Shown one piece after another: positions 19,403 through 27,930 of a stretch of 64,000 nt of DNA (positions are counted from its first letter, which is position 1; the number at the start of each line of letters is the position of its first letter). The position numbers and the translations under genes are program-made. The notes beneath the pieces are model-generated. The model saw only the letters and a program-made list of their open reading frames with translations, was not told the origin of the DNA and did no database searches. The stretch comes from Paraburkholderia xenovorans LB400 (GTDB taxonomy: Bacteria; Pseudomonadota; Gammaproteobacteria; Burkholderiales; Burkholderiaceae), in NCBI RefSeq assembly GCF_000013645.1, contig NC_007951.1, forward strand, positions 868,001 through 932,000, in the 5' to 3' direction.

Positions 19403-19942
19403 ATGGCTTCTATCATCAAGAATCGCGCGATCGTCAACGACGACTGGACGGTGGTGCGCCCGGCGGAAGACGGCACGCTGCCCGCGGTGAACGAATTGCC
19501 CGCCGGCAAGGTGCTGGTGCCGCTCGCGCTGTGGCAGGCTGAACGCGATGCGCTGAGCGCTTCGCGCAGTGCCGCTGAAATCGGCGTGTGGCTCGCGCCG
19601 GATAGCGAACCGGCGGATATCGTCGCCGACTTCGACAGGATCGCGCTGATCGGCGTGGACTTCCCGGTGTTCCGCGACGGCCGCGGCTACAGCATTGGCC
19701 GCCTGCTGCGCGAGCGTTATGGCTACAAGGGCGAACTGCGCGCGATCGGCGACGTGCTGCGCGATCAGCTTGCGTTCATGTTCCGTTGCGGCTTCGACGC
19801 TTACGCGCTGCGCGCCGATAAAGACTTCGACGACGCGCTCAAGGCATTCGACGAATTCAGCTTCAACTATCAGGGCGCGGTGAACTCATTGCCGCTGTTC
19901 CGCCGCCGCGAATTGGGCGAGTTGGCGAAGGCTTCGGCATGA
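19403..19942 (+). CDS. DUF934 protein, sulfite-reduction associated
   Basis: 179 residues from ATG 19403. DUF934 proteins are regularly encoded between cysI and cysH in beta- and gamma-proteobacteria. They are thought to assist sulfite reductase, possibly as an electron-transfer or assembly factor; the role is not firmly established. Visible conserved parts are VVRPAEDG, DFPVFRDGRGYSIGRLLRER (about 90-109) and FRCGFDAY. Its 3' end overlaps cysH by 4 bp. Confidence 0.88.
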   Translation: MASIIKNRAIVNDDWTVVRPAEDGTLPAVNELPAGKVLVPLALWQAERDALSASRSAAEIGVWLAPDSEPADIVADFDRIALIGVDFPVFRDGRGYSIGRLLRERYGYKGELRAIGDVLRDQLAFMFRCGFDAYALRADKDFDDALKAFDEFSFNYQGAVNSLPLFRRRELGELAKASA

Positions 19943-20685
19943 GCGAAGTTCAAGCCCTCACGCCGGAACTCGCCGCGAAGGTCGAGCGCCTCGACGCGCT
20001 GCTCGATTCGATCGCCGCGCGTCACGCGAACGTGAAGCTCGCCAGCAGCCTTGCCGCGGAAGACATGCTGCTCACGCACGCGATTCTTTCGCGCGGCGTG
20101 AAGATCGGCATCTTCTCGCTGAACACGGGCCGCTTGCATGCTGAAACGCTGGGCATGCTCGATCGCGTGAAAGAGCGCTACGGTTACGAGATCGAACAGT
20201 TTCACCCGCAACCCGCCGCGGTCGAAGAGTATGTCGGCACGCACGGTCTGAACGCGTTTTATGAAAGCGTCGATCTGCGCAAGCGCTGCTGCGAAATTCG
20301 CAAGGTCGAGCCGTTGAACCGCGCGCTGTCGGATGTCAGCGCATGGGTCACGGGCCAGCGCCGCGAGCAGTCGGTGACGCGTGCGGAGCTGCATGCGGAA
20401 GAGCACGACGCCGCGCGTAATATCGCCAAGTTCAATCCGCTGACCGACTGGACCGAGGCCGAAGTGTGGGCCTACCTGAAAGCGTTCGACGTGCCCGTCA
20501 ATCCGCTGCATGCGCGCGGCTACCCGAGTATCGGTTGCGAACCTTGTACGCGCGCCGTGCGCCCCGGCGAAGATAGCCGGGCAGGGCGCTGGTGGTGGGA
20601 GTCGCGCGATACGAAGGAATGCGGACTGCACATCACGACGATTACGCCGATCGCGATCGAGCGCAACGCGGACGCCCAGGCCTGA
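19939..20685 (+). CDS. cysH: Adenylyl-/phosphoadenylyl-sulfate reductase
   Basis: 248 residues. The PP-loop-like N-terminus (LASSLAAEDMLLTHAI) is followed by NTGRLHAET. The cysteines KRCCEIRK (about 114-121) and GCEPCTRAV (about 196-204) form the CC...CxxC set that binds a 4Fe-4S cluster. This points to the assimilatory APS-type reductase using adenylyl sulfate and thioredoxin. The catalytic Cys is in KECGLH near the C-terminus. No cysC kinase is seen in the operon, which supports direct use of APS. Confidence 0.92.
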   Translation: MSEVQALTPELAAKVERLDALLDSIAARHANVKLASSLAAEDMLLTHAILSRGVKIGIFSLNTGRLHAETLGMLDRVKERYGYEIEQFHPQPAAVEEYVGTHGLNAFYESVDLRKRCCEIRKVEPLNRALSDVSAWVTGQRREQSVTRAELHAEEHDAARNIAKFNPLTDWTEAEVWAYLKAFDVPVNPLHARGYPSIGCEPCTRAVRPGEDSRAGRWWWESRDTKECGLHITTITPIAIERNADAQA

Positions 20686-20795
20686 AGTTTCAGCGAGCGG
20701 GCCTTGGCTTTTCGCCCGCACGCCGCACATATCGATTTGAATACTTGCGCGACGCGAGCAACCGCTTGCGACGCGAACCAACGAAGGACCCAAAC

Positions 20796-21758
20796 ATGAG
20801 CACCACGCTCGATTCCACTGTGAACGCACCGCTAGCCAACACGGCAAACCGTATGGATCACCTCGATTGGCTCGAAGCCGAGTCGATTCACATCCTGCGC
20901 GAACTGGTTGCCGAGTGCAGCAAGCCCGCGCTGCTGTTTTCGGGCGGCAAGGATTCGGTCGTGGTGCTGCACCTTGCGCTGAAGGCCTTCGGTATCGGCG
21001 CGAATCGCAAGACCGTGCTGCCGTTCCCGCTCGTGCATATCGACACCGGCCACAACTACGAGGAAGTGATCGACTTCCGCGATCGTCGCGCGAAAGAGAT
21101 CGGCGCTGAACTCGTGGTGGGTCACGTTGAAGATTCGATCAAGCGCGGCACGGTGCGTCTACGCCGTGAAACGGATTCGCGCAACGCCGCGCAAGCCGTG
21201 ACGCTGCTCGAAACCATCGAAGAGTACGGCTACACCGCGCTGATCGGCGGCGCGCGCCGCGATGAAGAAAAGGCCCGTGCGAAAGAACGGATTTTCTCGT
21301 TCCGCGACGAATTCGGCCAGTGGGATCCGAAGGCGCAGCGCCCGGAACTGTGGAGCCTGTACAACGCACGTCTGCATAACGGCGAACACCTGCGCGTGTT
21401 CCCGATTTCGAACTGGACCGAACTCGACGTGTGGCAGTACATCGCCCGTGAAAAGCTCGAACTGCCGTCGATCTACTATGCGCATCAGCGCGAGATCGTG
21501 CGCCGCAATGGTCTGCTCGTGCCGGTCACGCCGCTCACGCCGATGCGTGAAGGTGAAGTCAGTGAAACCGCGCTGGTGCGTTTCCGTACCGTCGGCGATA
21601 TCAGCTGCACGTGCCCGGTGGAAAGCGATGCAGATGATCTCGAGAAGATCATCGCCGAAACGGCCGTGACCGAAATCACGGAACGCGGTGCGACGCGGAT
21701 GGACGATCAGGTCTCCGAAGCCGCGATGGAACAGCGTAAGAAGCAAGGTTATTTCTAA
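20796..21758 (+). CDS. cysD: Sulfate adenylyltransferase subunit 2
   Basis: 320 residues from ATG 20796, preceded by GAAGGACC. The PP-loop ATP-pyrophosphatase motif LLFSGGKDSVV is at about residues 47-57. VHIDTGHNYEEV and GGARRDEEKARAKER are CysD hallmarks, and the C-terminus ends RKKQGYF. With the GTPase CysN it makes adenylyl sulfate from sulfate and ATP. It lies 110 bp after cysH and 25 bp before cysN. Confidence 0.94.
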   Translation: MSTTLDSTVNAPLANTANRMDHLDWLEAESIHILRELVAECSKPALLFSGGKDSVVVLHLALKAFGIGANRKTVLPFPLVHIDTGHNYEEVIDFRDRRAKEIGAELVVGHVEDSIKRGTVRLRRETDSRNAAQAVTLLETIEEYGYTALIGGARRDEEKARAKERIFSFRDEFGQWDPKAQRPELWSLYNARLHNGEHLRVFPISNWTELDVWQYIAREKLELPSIYYAHQREIVRRNGLLVPVTPLTPMREGEVSETALVRFRTVGDISCTCPVESDADDLEKIIAETAVTEITERGATRMDDQVSEAAMEQRKKQGYF

Positions 21759-21783
21759 GCACACGGACGAGGGCAAGACAATC

Positions 21784-23100
21784 ATGAGCGGTATTCACCA
21801 ACCAGAAGACCTCGGCGTGCTGCGTTTCATCACTGCGGGCAGCGTCGACGATGGCAAGAGCACGTTGATCGGCCGCCTGCTGTACGACAGCAAGGCTGTG
21901 CTTTCAGATCAACTCTCGGCCCTGTCGCGCGCGAAGAATAAGCGTACCGTAGGCGACGAAATCGATCTGTCGTTGCTGACGGACGGCCTCGAAGCAGAAC
22001 GCGAGCAGGGCATCACGATCGATGTCGCGTACCGTTACTTCGCGACGGCGAAGCGCAAGTTCATCATTGCCGACACGCCGGGTCACGAGCAGTACACGCG
22101 CAATATGGTGACGGGTGCATCGACCGCGCACGCGGCGATCATTCTGGTCGACGCGACGCGCGTGACGTTTGTGGACGGCGTCGCGCAACTGCTGCCGCAA
22201 ACCAAGCGTCATAGCGCGATCGTCAAGCTGCTGGGTTTGCAGCACGCAATCGTCGCGATCAACAAGATGGACCTGGTCGATTACAGCGAGCAGCGCTTCA
22301 ACGAGATTCGCGACGCGTATGTCGAACTTGCGCGTCAACTGGGCTTGAACGATGTGCGCTTCGTGCCGGTGTCGGCGCTCAAGGGCGACAACATCGTGAC
22401 GGCGAGCGAAAGCATGCCGTGGTACGCGGGCGAACCGCTGCTCGACCTGCTCGAAGCGCTGCCGGTCGAAGTACCGACGGGCCAGGCGCTGCGTTTCCCG
22501 GTGCAATGGGTGGCGCGCCAGGACGGCAGCCAGGCCGACGATTTCCGCGGCTACATGGGCCGTGTGGAAGCCGGTGAAGTGAAGCTCGGCGATACGATCG
22601 TCGTGTTGCCGGCCAATCGGGAAGCGACGGTTGCAGAGATCATCGCGCCGGTGCCGGGCGGCACGGCTGCGGTGGACCGCGCGTTTGCCGGTCAAACGGT
22701 GACGATTCGTCTGGCGGAAGACGTCGACGTGTCGCGCGGCGACACCTTCGTGCTGCGTGAAGCGGCGCCGGAGCCGGCGAAGAAACTGGAAGCCGACCTC
22801 TGCTGGTTCGACGACACGCCGCTGTCGACGCAACGCAAGTATCTGTTGAAGCAGACCACCAACACGGTGTTCGCGCGGATCGGTGCGATCAAGGAAGTGC
22901 TCGACGTGCATACGCTGTCGCAGGCGACCGATCGAAAGGAACTGACGATGAACGATATTGGCCGTGTGGCGCTGACGTTGCAGAAGCCGCTGGTGTGCGA
23001 CGTGTACGACTCGCATCAGGGCACGGGTGCGTTCGTGCTGATCGATGAGGCGACGCATCACACCGTTGCCGCTGGGATGATTCGGGCGTTTTCGGCTTAA
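21784..23100 (+). CDS. cysN: Sulfate adenylyltransferase subunit 1 (GTPase)
   Basis: 438 residues from ATG 21784. It is an elongation-factor-like GTPase with P-loop GSVDDGKSTLIGRLLYDSK (about 18-36), switch II DTPGHEQYTRNM and NKMDLVDY for guanine specificity. Beta-barrel domains follow. The length is that of CysN alone, without a fused APS kinase (CysC), consistent with the APS-type reductase upstream. GTP hydrolysis drives formation of adenylyl sulfate by the CysD-CysN complex. Confidence 0.94.
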   Translation: MSGIHQPEDLGVLRFITAGSVDDGKSTLIGRLLYDSKAVLSDQLSALSRAKNKRTVGDEIDLSLLTDGLEAEREQGITIDVAYRYFATAKRKFIIADTPGHEQYTRNMVTGASTAHAAIILVDATRVTFVDGVAQLLPQTKRHSAIVKLLGLQHAIVAINKMDLVDYSEQRFNEIRDAYVELARQLGLNDVRFVPVSALKGDNIVTASESMPWYAGEPLLDLLEALPVEVPTGQALRFPVQWVARQDGSQADDFRGYMGRVEAGEVKLGDTIVVLPANREATVAEIIAPVPGGTAAVDRAFAGQTVTIRLAEDVDVSRGDTFVLREAAPEPAKKLEADLCWFDDTPLSTQRKYLLKQTTNTVFARIGAIKEVLDVHTLSQATDRKELTMNDIGRVALTLQKPLVCDVYDSHQGTGAFVLIDEATHHTVAAGMIRAFSA

Positions 23101-23154
23101 GCGTTTGGCACGTCACTGCGTCGTGCTGGCGACCTAACAGGCAGGTTTAGGCAA

Positions 23155-23910
23155 ATGGGTAAGGTTTATCTGATCGGCGCAGGCCCGGGTGCTGCGGACC
23201 TGATTACGGTGCGTGGCGCGCGGCTGCTTGGGTTGGCCGATGTCGTGCTGCACGATGCGCTGGTCGAGCCGGCTATGTTGGACTATGCGCCTTCGCATGC
23301 GCGGCGGATTGCTGTTGGGAAGCGTTGTGGGCAGTTGTCGACCGCGCAGCAGTTCATCAATAAGCAGATTGTGGATGCTGCTTTGGAGCATGACGTGGTC
23401 GTGCGCCTTAAAGGCGGCGATCCGATGTTGTTCGGGCGCGCTGATGAGGAAATGCGGGCGCTCGAGGCTGCGGGCATCGAGTATGAGGTTGTGCCTGGGA
23501 TTACGGCGGCTCTCGCGAGCGCTGCCTCTTTGAAACGGTCGCTGACGTTGCGGGGTGTGTCGCGCAGCGTTGCGTTGGCTACTTTTAGTCGGGCGCCTGG
23601 GTCTGAGGAGATTCGCGAGCAGGTTAATGCGGATTCTCTGGTGTTTTATATGGGCCGGGATAGTGGGGTTGAGATTGCGCAGCAGTTGATTGAGGCTGGG
23701 CGGTCTGTTGCCACGCCTGTGGCTATTGTTGAGGCTTGTTCTACTGCGCGGGAGCGGATGCTTTCGCTTACTCTTGAAGAACTGGCCGCCGGCGATGCGC
23801 AGAAGTGGGTCGATGCTTCGCAGCCTAGTTTGCTGATGATTGGGGAGGCTTTTGCTGCGCGGCAAAGTGGGGTGGTTCGCTCCGCGGGTGGGTTGTTGGT
23901 CGCGGCTTGA
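23155..23910 (+). CDS. cobA: Uroporphyrinogen-III C-methyltransferase
   Basis: 251 residues, SAM-dependent tetrapyrrole methylase. The N-terminal VYLIGAGPGAADLITVRGA, then VRLKGGDPMLFGRADEE (about 83-99) and VVPGITAAL (about 114), are diagnostic of SUMT. It makes precorrin-2 for siroheme, the CysI cofactor, which explains its place at the end of the cys operon. The chelatase that completes siroheme, cbiX, lies at 49.2-49.6 kb on the other side of the inserted element. Codon use in its latter two thirds drifts toward GGG, GTT and ATT compared with cysN. Confidence 0.93.
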   Translation: MGKVYLIGAGPGAADLITVRGARLLGLADVVLHDALVEPAMLDYAPSHARRIAVGKRCGQLSTAQQFINKQIVDAALEHDVVVRLKGGDPMLFGRADEEMRALEAAGIEYEVVPGITAALASAASLKRSLTLRGVSRSVALATFSRAPGSEEIREQVNADSLVFYMGRDSGVEIAQQLIEAGRSVATPVAIVEACSTARERMLSLTLEELAAGDAQKWVDASQPSLLMIGEAFAARQSGVVRSAGGLLVAA

Positions 23911-23950
23911 GGTTTCTCCTTGCTGCTGTGCGCTTCGCTTGTTGGTGCTT

Positions 23951-24011
23951 TTGCGGCTTTGGCCTTTCCTTGATTTTTCAGTGGTTTATTAGCGTTGCCC
24001 CTGTGCGGGGC
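23951..24011 (-). repeat. Left copy of dispersed repeat, truncated at the element boundary
   Basis: On the minus strand this reads GCCCCGCACAGGGGCAACGC, then CTAATAAACCAC, then ATCAAGGAAAGGCC. It matches the copy at 49146-49198 closely, with small differences in the middle (TGGACCACAAAGAAATC there). The match stops exactly at 24011, where the intact copy would continue into GGCACCTACTTTTC. That join is the proposed left end of the integrative element. Confidence 0.75.
23999..24011. other. Putative attL core of integrative element
   Basis: The 13-bp sequence CCCTGTGCGGGGC also occurs in direct orientation at 46470-46482. The recombinase gene starts 165 bp to the right. At the left site the chromosomal repeat continues leftward; at the right site it continues rightward into GGCACCTACTTTTC. 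This is the pattern expected if an element inserted into one repeat copy. Because the repeat is dispersed, coincidence is not excluded. Confidence 0.55.
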
Positions 24012-24175
24012 ATTTGCATACGGCGCATAGGTATCCTATAACAGCGTTTACCGTTATAAATCAGATACTTATCGGCGTATAGCAGCGTGATACAGCGACG
24101 TTCAGCGTATCGCGCGCTCCCCACAAATTCCCCACGGCCACTGCCGTGGGGAAATACTTTGACAGGGACACGCAC

Positions 24176-25510
24176 ATGGCCAGAATCAACCTCACCCGCG
24201 AACTGCTCGACTCAATCCGCAAGAGCGGCTCAGACGGAAAGCACCGCGAACTCGCCGACATCCAGAAGGGTTTCGGCGCGCGCATCACACCGAACGGCGC
24301 CATCAGCTTCTACTACCGCTACACCGGTTCCAACGGCAGGCACCGCCGGCAGACCATCGGCGCGTATCCGGCGATGACGGTCTCCGAAGCACGCCGCCGC
24401 GCGCTGGAACTGACGCAGGAAGTCGAGCATTCAAACGATACGGCAAGCGAGATCGTACGTAAACGCGAACGCGCGCACCGCACCGAACACGCCGCGAAGG
24501 TCGTGCCGACGATCGACGGATTCATTGATGGCCACTACGGCAAGCGCCTGCGCGCAACCATCAAGACCGCGCCGAGGACCATTACCGAACTGCGCAAGCT
24601 GGGTAAGGCTTTTCCTGGCACGCTGAACCGCATCAGTGTGCAGCAGGTGCTGGAGTGGGCCTATGCGGAACTGGAAAAGGAGGTCGGTGAGGACCGCATC
24701 ATGTGCCCGGCGTCGGTCCGGCGCAAGCTGACCTCGCTGCGCGGACTATTCTCGCACGCGATCAGGCTCGACTTCATCACCGCAAATCCGGTCGCCGAGG
24801 TGATGGACGATAACAAGGCGCTGTTCGACGAAGGCGAAGGTCGCGACCAGTGGCTGCGCCCGGACATGGAAATCCGGTTGCGTGCGGCGCTCGATGCACG
24901 TGAGGCGCGGCTGCGCAAGAGTCATGCGCAGATCGACTCAGATGCGCGCTGTGACATCGTCTATGGTCCCGATGCTGCCTACGTCGATCATGTTAAGCCA
25001 GCGGTGCTGGTCGCGCTTGGCACCGGCCTGCGTCGCGGAGAACAGATGCAACTTCAATGGCCCGACGTCGATTTTGACAACGAGCGTATCCGCGTTCGCA
25101 AGGCAACCAGCAAGGGCGACCGCACGCGCTATGTGCCAATGTGCGACGAAGTCATCCAGGTGCTGAAGGCATGGAAGGCGCAGACCTGTAGCGGCCCGGT
25201 GCAGCCGATCCTGGTGTTTGGTAACGCGCTCGGCGAAGTGCGCCGCGAAATCGGACCTTACCGGCACGTGCTGGCTGAAGCGAAGATCGACAGCTTCACG
25301 TGGCATGACCTTCGCCACAGCTTCGCGACGCGCCTCGCCCAGCACGGCGTGCCAATCGAACGCATCGGCAAATGGCTCGGACATAGCAGCCTCCAGCAGA
25401 CGATGCGTTATGCGCACCACTGCCCGGAGCAGCAGCGTCACGACATCCGTGCGCTGGACCGTGCGAGTGCAGCTGCCGCGACGGCGCATGCTGCACAGGT
25501 TGCCGCATAG
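24176..25510 (+). CDS. Tyrosine-recombinase integrase
   Basis: 444 residues from ATG 24176; a GTG at 24146 would add ten residues. The N-terminal arm-binding region carries FGARITPNGAISFYYRY and RRQTIGAYPAM, typical of P4/phage-type integrases. The catalytic domain contains ALGTGLRRGEQMQLQW (first Arg), TWHDLRHSFATRLAQ (His-x-x-Arg), WLGHSS (second His) and a Tyr in QTMRYAHH. All catalytic residues are therefore present. It lies just inside the left end of the element with its arm sites upstream (CCCCACAAATTCCCCAC, 24119-24135), and is probably the integration and excision enzyme. Confidence 0.92.
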   Translation: MARINLTRELLDSIRKSGSDGKHRELADIQKGFGARITPNGAISFYYRYTGSNGRHRRQTIGAYPAMTVSEARRRALELTQEVEHSNDTASEIVRKRERAHRTEHAAKVVPTIDGFIDGHYGKRLRATIKTAPRTITELRKLGKAFPGTLNRISVQQVLEWAYAELEKEVGEDRIMCPASVRRKLTSLRGLFSHAIRLDFITANPVAEVMDDNKALFDEGEGRDQWLRPDMEIRLRAALDAREARLRKSHAQIDSDARCDIVYGPDAAYVDHVKPAVLVALGTGLRRGEQMQLQWPDVDFDNERIRVRKATSKGDRTRYVPMCDEVIQVLKAWKAQTCSGPVQPILVFGNALGEVRREIGPYRHVLAEAKIDSFTWHDLRHSFATRLAQHGVPIERIGKWLGHSSLQQTMRYAHHCPEQQRHDIRALDRASAAAATAHAAQVAA

Positions 25511-25538
25511 ACAGATAGCAGGATTTTTTCTCGAACTA

Positions 25539-25566
25539 CCCCCGGCGCAGCGGGGGCGTTCTTTTC
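25539..25566 (+). terminator. Rho-independent terminator after integrase
   Basis: The stem CCCCCG/CGGGGG (25539-25544, 25551-25556) with a 6-nt loop is followed by CGTTCTTTT. It lies 28 bp past the integrase stop. Confidence 0.7.
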
Positions 25567-25740
25567 CCGCCGACACTGATTGCAACGTGTTGCGTCAGAT
25601 TGAGCAGGGATGAAGCGCGCATGCCCGTGCGGTTGAAGGTCGCCATCAGAAATGATCTTCCCGGCGAAGCCATGTGTGTCGCATTGCTAACGACTACCAT
25701 ACGCGCAGATGTACCGTCATACGCGCTAGGGAGTGGTCAT

Positions 25741-26043
25741 ATGGTTACCTCTGCTTCTTCCGTCAACGCCCGTGCGCCGGAACTCGACGCAATGTCGATC
25801 CCGCAGTTCTGCCACCGCTACTCGATCAGCGAATCGTTCTACCGCGCCCTCCGGCGCAAGGGCCTGGCGCCCCGTGAACTGCGCCTCTCGCGTCGCCGCG
25901 TGCTGATTACCACCCGGTCAGCGCGCGAGTGGGAAGGTTCCTTCGAACAGAGGAAAGCCGCTGCCGATGCTGCCGAGGTTCCCGAGGCGGCGCAAACAGC
26001 CCGAAAAACGGATAATGCGAAACCGCCGGGGGATGACAGATGA
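25741..26043 (+). CDS. Small helix-turn-helix (AlpA/excisionase-like) protein
   Basis: 100 residues from ATG 25741. An ATG at 25621 in the same frame would add 40 residues that look non-coding. The centre, MSIPQFCHRYSISESFYRAL, resembles the winged helix-turn-helix of AlpA/excisionase-type proteins, followed by an Ala/Glu-rich tail. A regulator or excisionase of the element is likely. It overlaps the following frame by 4 bp if that gene starts at 26040. Confidence 0.6.
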   Translation: MVTSASSVNARAPELDAMSIPQFCHRYSISESFYRALRRKGLAPRELRLSRRRVLITTRSAREWEGSFEQRKAAADAAEVPEAAQTARKTDNAKPPGDDR

Positions 26044-26195
26044 CGGTCCGATCCATTCCCGTCGCTCCTTTCAGAACCCTGCTGCGGCAGTTTTTTGTTG
26101 TCCACAAGCCGCTCAATCCATCGGTATTTCACGTCAGGCCATATCACGTAAAATCGATACGATGCGGCAATTCCCTCGTTGCCGGTGGAGCATCG

Positions 26196-27194
26196 ATGGG
26201 CACGGCCAGCAACGTGCCGCCCGGCACGAACTCAAATGCGGACGACAGGCGCACGGAGCGCGCGAGACGGCGTTATGACCGGTTGGCTGCGCGTTACCTG
26301 CCCGCCTGGGCGCCTGACCCGCTCGTCCTGCGGTTTCATGAGCGTCTGCAGGATCTGGCCTTCGCGCGGTTCGAACGCCGTGCCTGGGGCGGCAACGAGT
26401 CGTCCAGCAAAGAAAGCTGGTATGCCGCCGCGCTGGAGCGGACGGCGCGGCTCAGTACGTACCATGCCGACATGCGTTCCGTGTGGGAGACTCTGAAGAC
26501 CACACCCGCTAATCCGGGATATAACATTTCCCGTGACGGCGATAAGAACATTTCCCTACTGCTGCTGATGCTCGACGGCATCGTGGGCCGGTTTCACAGC
26601 GCGCCCAAGCTGCCACCGGCCGCACGGAAAAGATCGCTCGCGCGCGTGGTTGAGGCTGGCACCAAGCTGCTCGAAGCGATCGAGGCTGCACCCGAGACGC
26701 GCAGCATATTCAGATCGGCGCTGGGCGATTACATCGGTCAGCTTTATCTGGCAGAACGTGAGGCCAGCGCGGAACAAGAGATCCCGGGCTATGGCTGGTT
26801 CCTGATGCTGTCAGATCGACAGCCCACATACCTGCGCGAACCGGGCCAGGACGCGAATGCGTCATGGTCGTCGTGGACGGCAGCAGAGCGAAACGTATGG
26901 ATGCTCGATACTGTTGCGGAACTCTCGCTCACCGAACCACTACGGCTCGCCCTGCAACGTGTCGAGCAACTGCGCCAGCGAGCGCCCGCCGTCGCGCAGC
27001 CGGGACGGCAGGACAGCGGACTGCTGCCCTTCCTGGTGCGCGAACTGTCAGCCACCATGCGCATGATCTACGGCAGACCTCTACATAATGCTGTGGCCCT
27101 GCTCGTATCCGCGATAGCGAATCTGCAGAACCCGCTTTCGCGCGACGATATCCGGCCCTACCTTCGGCAGACCAGGAAGGCTTCCCAGCGCTGA
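26196..27194 (+). CDS. Hypothetical protein of the integrative element
   Basis: 332 residues from ATG 26196, chosen for the GGTGGAG site 5 bp upstream; an in-frame start at 26040 would add 52 poorly protein-like residues. It is mostly helical and Arg-rich with no membrane segment or signal peptide (ARRRYDRLAARYLPAWAPDP; RFHERLQDLAFARFERRAWG). It lies between two small regulator genes in the early region of the element. I do not recognise a domain. Confidence 0.6.
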   Translation: MGTASNVPPGTNSNADDRRTERARRRYDRLAARYLPAWAPDPLVLRFHERLQDLAFARFERRAWGGNESSSKESWYAAALERTARLSTYHADMRSVWETLKTTPANPGYNISRDGDKNISLLLLMLDGIVGRFHSAPKLPPAARKRSLARVVEAGTKLLEAIEAAPETRSIFRSALGDYIGQLYLAEREASAEQEIPGYGWFLMLSDRQPTYLREPGQDANASWSSWTAAERNVWMLDTVAELSLTEPLRLALQRVEQLRQRAPAVAQPGRQDSGLLPFLVRELSATMRMIYGRPLHNAVALLVSAIANLQNPLSRDDIRPYLRQTRKASQR

Positions 27195-27214
27195 TCATGA
27201 GGGTTATCCCACGA

Positions 27215-27249
27215 GGAAGATTTTGCGGGCAAATCGCTCAAAATCTTCC
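27215..27249. repeat. 11-bp perfect inverted repeat upstream of the AlpA-like gene
   Basis: Arms GGAAGATTTTG (27215-27225) and CAAAATCTTCC (27239-27249) are separated by 13 bp. It sits in the 211-bp spacer between the 26196-27194 gene and the AlpA-like gene. A regulator binding site, attenuator or replication-related site are all possible. There is no T tract for a standard terminator. Confidence 0.65.
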
Positions 27250-27405
27250 CGGGAAAATTTCGCACACTTTTCGTTGAAATTCCTCCCGTTACACGGTTGC
27301 TTCAGCGGTGTCCAATGGCCCTGCACTGTGTTTCATTCATGAACGCGGGGCGATACCGTTCAGCGCCATGCGTATCGCACCGTATCCCTGCCGGAGCGAC
27401 ACGCT

Positions 27406-27648
27406 ATGTCTAAAGCTACTCTTCCTGTCGCATTACGCATTTTTGACGAACTACCGGGCAGCGCCTGGGTTGATGTTCGAACTGTTGCCGCGTTGTACGG
27501 TTGCTCAATCGGCACTGCCTGGAGACGCAGTGCCAGCGGGCAGATTCCGCCGCCCCGCCGGTTCGGCTCAAGTGCACGGTGGTCCGTCGCCCAACTTCGC
27601 GAATCGCTTTCGCCGATAAGTGGTGAGCCGGCGTCGTGCAGATCGTAG
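27406..27648 (+). CDS. AlpA-family regulator
   Basis: 80 residues. VDVRTVAALYGCSIGTAW (about 22-39) is the helix-turn-helix and PPRRFGSSARWSVAQLRES the wing and following helix, as in prophage AlpA/MerR-like regulators. A GGAG site precedes the ATG by about 9 bp. AlpA proteins switch element genes on, including excision in the prototype CP4-57. Confidence 0.8.
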   Translation: MSKATLPVALRIFDELPGSAWVDVRTVAALYGCSIGTAWRRSASGQIPPPRRFGSSARWSVAQLRESLSPISGEPASCRS

Positions 27649-27657
27649 GCGGCGATC

Positions 27658-27930
27658 ATGGCCGGCGAACCAACACAGAGGCACGACTTGATGGCCCGGC
27701 GTGGATGCGTCCGGATGACGCCAGGCGCGCCTCTCTCCGATAGACCCAGCTACTGGACACCGGACGCGCTGCGCCAGCGTGTCGAAGCCATGATTGCACG
27801 CGAATTGAGTCGCTGCGAGCGGTCGATGACGCCGGTCGAATGGCACCGGAATCGTGAATGGATCACCGCGAACGTAGTCGAAGCCGCGCGCCTGTGGATG
27901 CGCGAGAAGGCGACGCGGGGTGAATTGTGA
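27658..27930 (+). CDS. Hypothetical protein preceding RepA-like ATPase
   Basis: 90 residues, starting 10 bp after the AlpA-like gene and ending with a 4-bp GTGA overlap into the ATPase gene. The tight packing supports it as real. The sequence is helical and basic (DALRQRVEAMIARELSRCER; ITANVVEAARLWMREK). No domain recognised. Confidence 0.6.
   Translation: MAGEPTQRHDLMARRGCVRMTPGAPLSDRPSYWTPDALRQRVEAMIARELSRCERSMTPVEWHRNREWITANVVEAARLWMREKATRGEL

Noticed and set aside
17674..19509. A 611-codon minus-strand frame opposite cysI.
   Set aside because: Antisense shadow of a gene with all its cofactor-binding cysteines.
23911..24175. A tRNA gene as the integration site of the element.
   Set aside because: I find no tRNA-like cloverleaf or CCA-end sequence at either boundary; the shared sequence belongs to the dispersed repeat.
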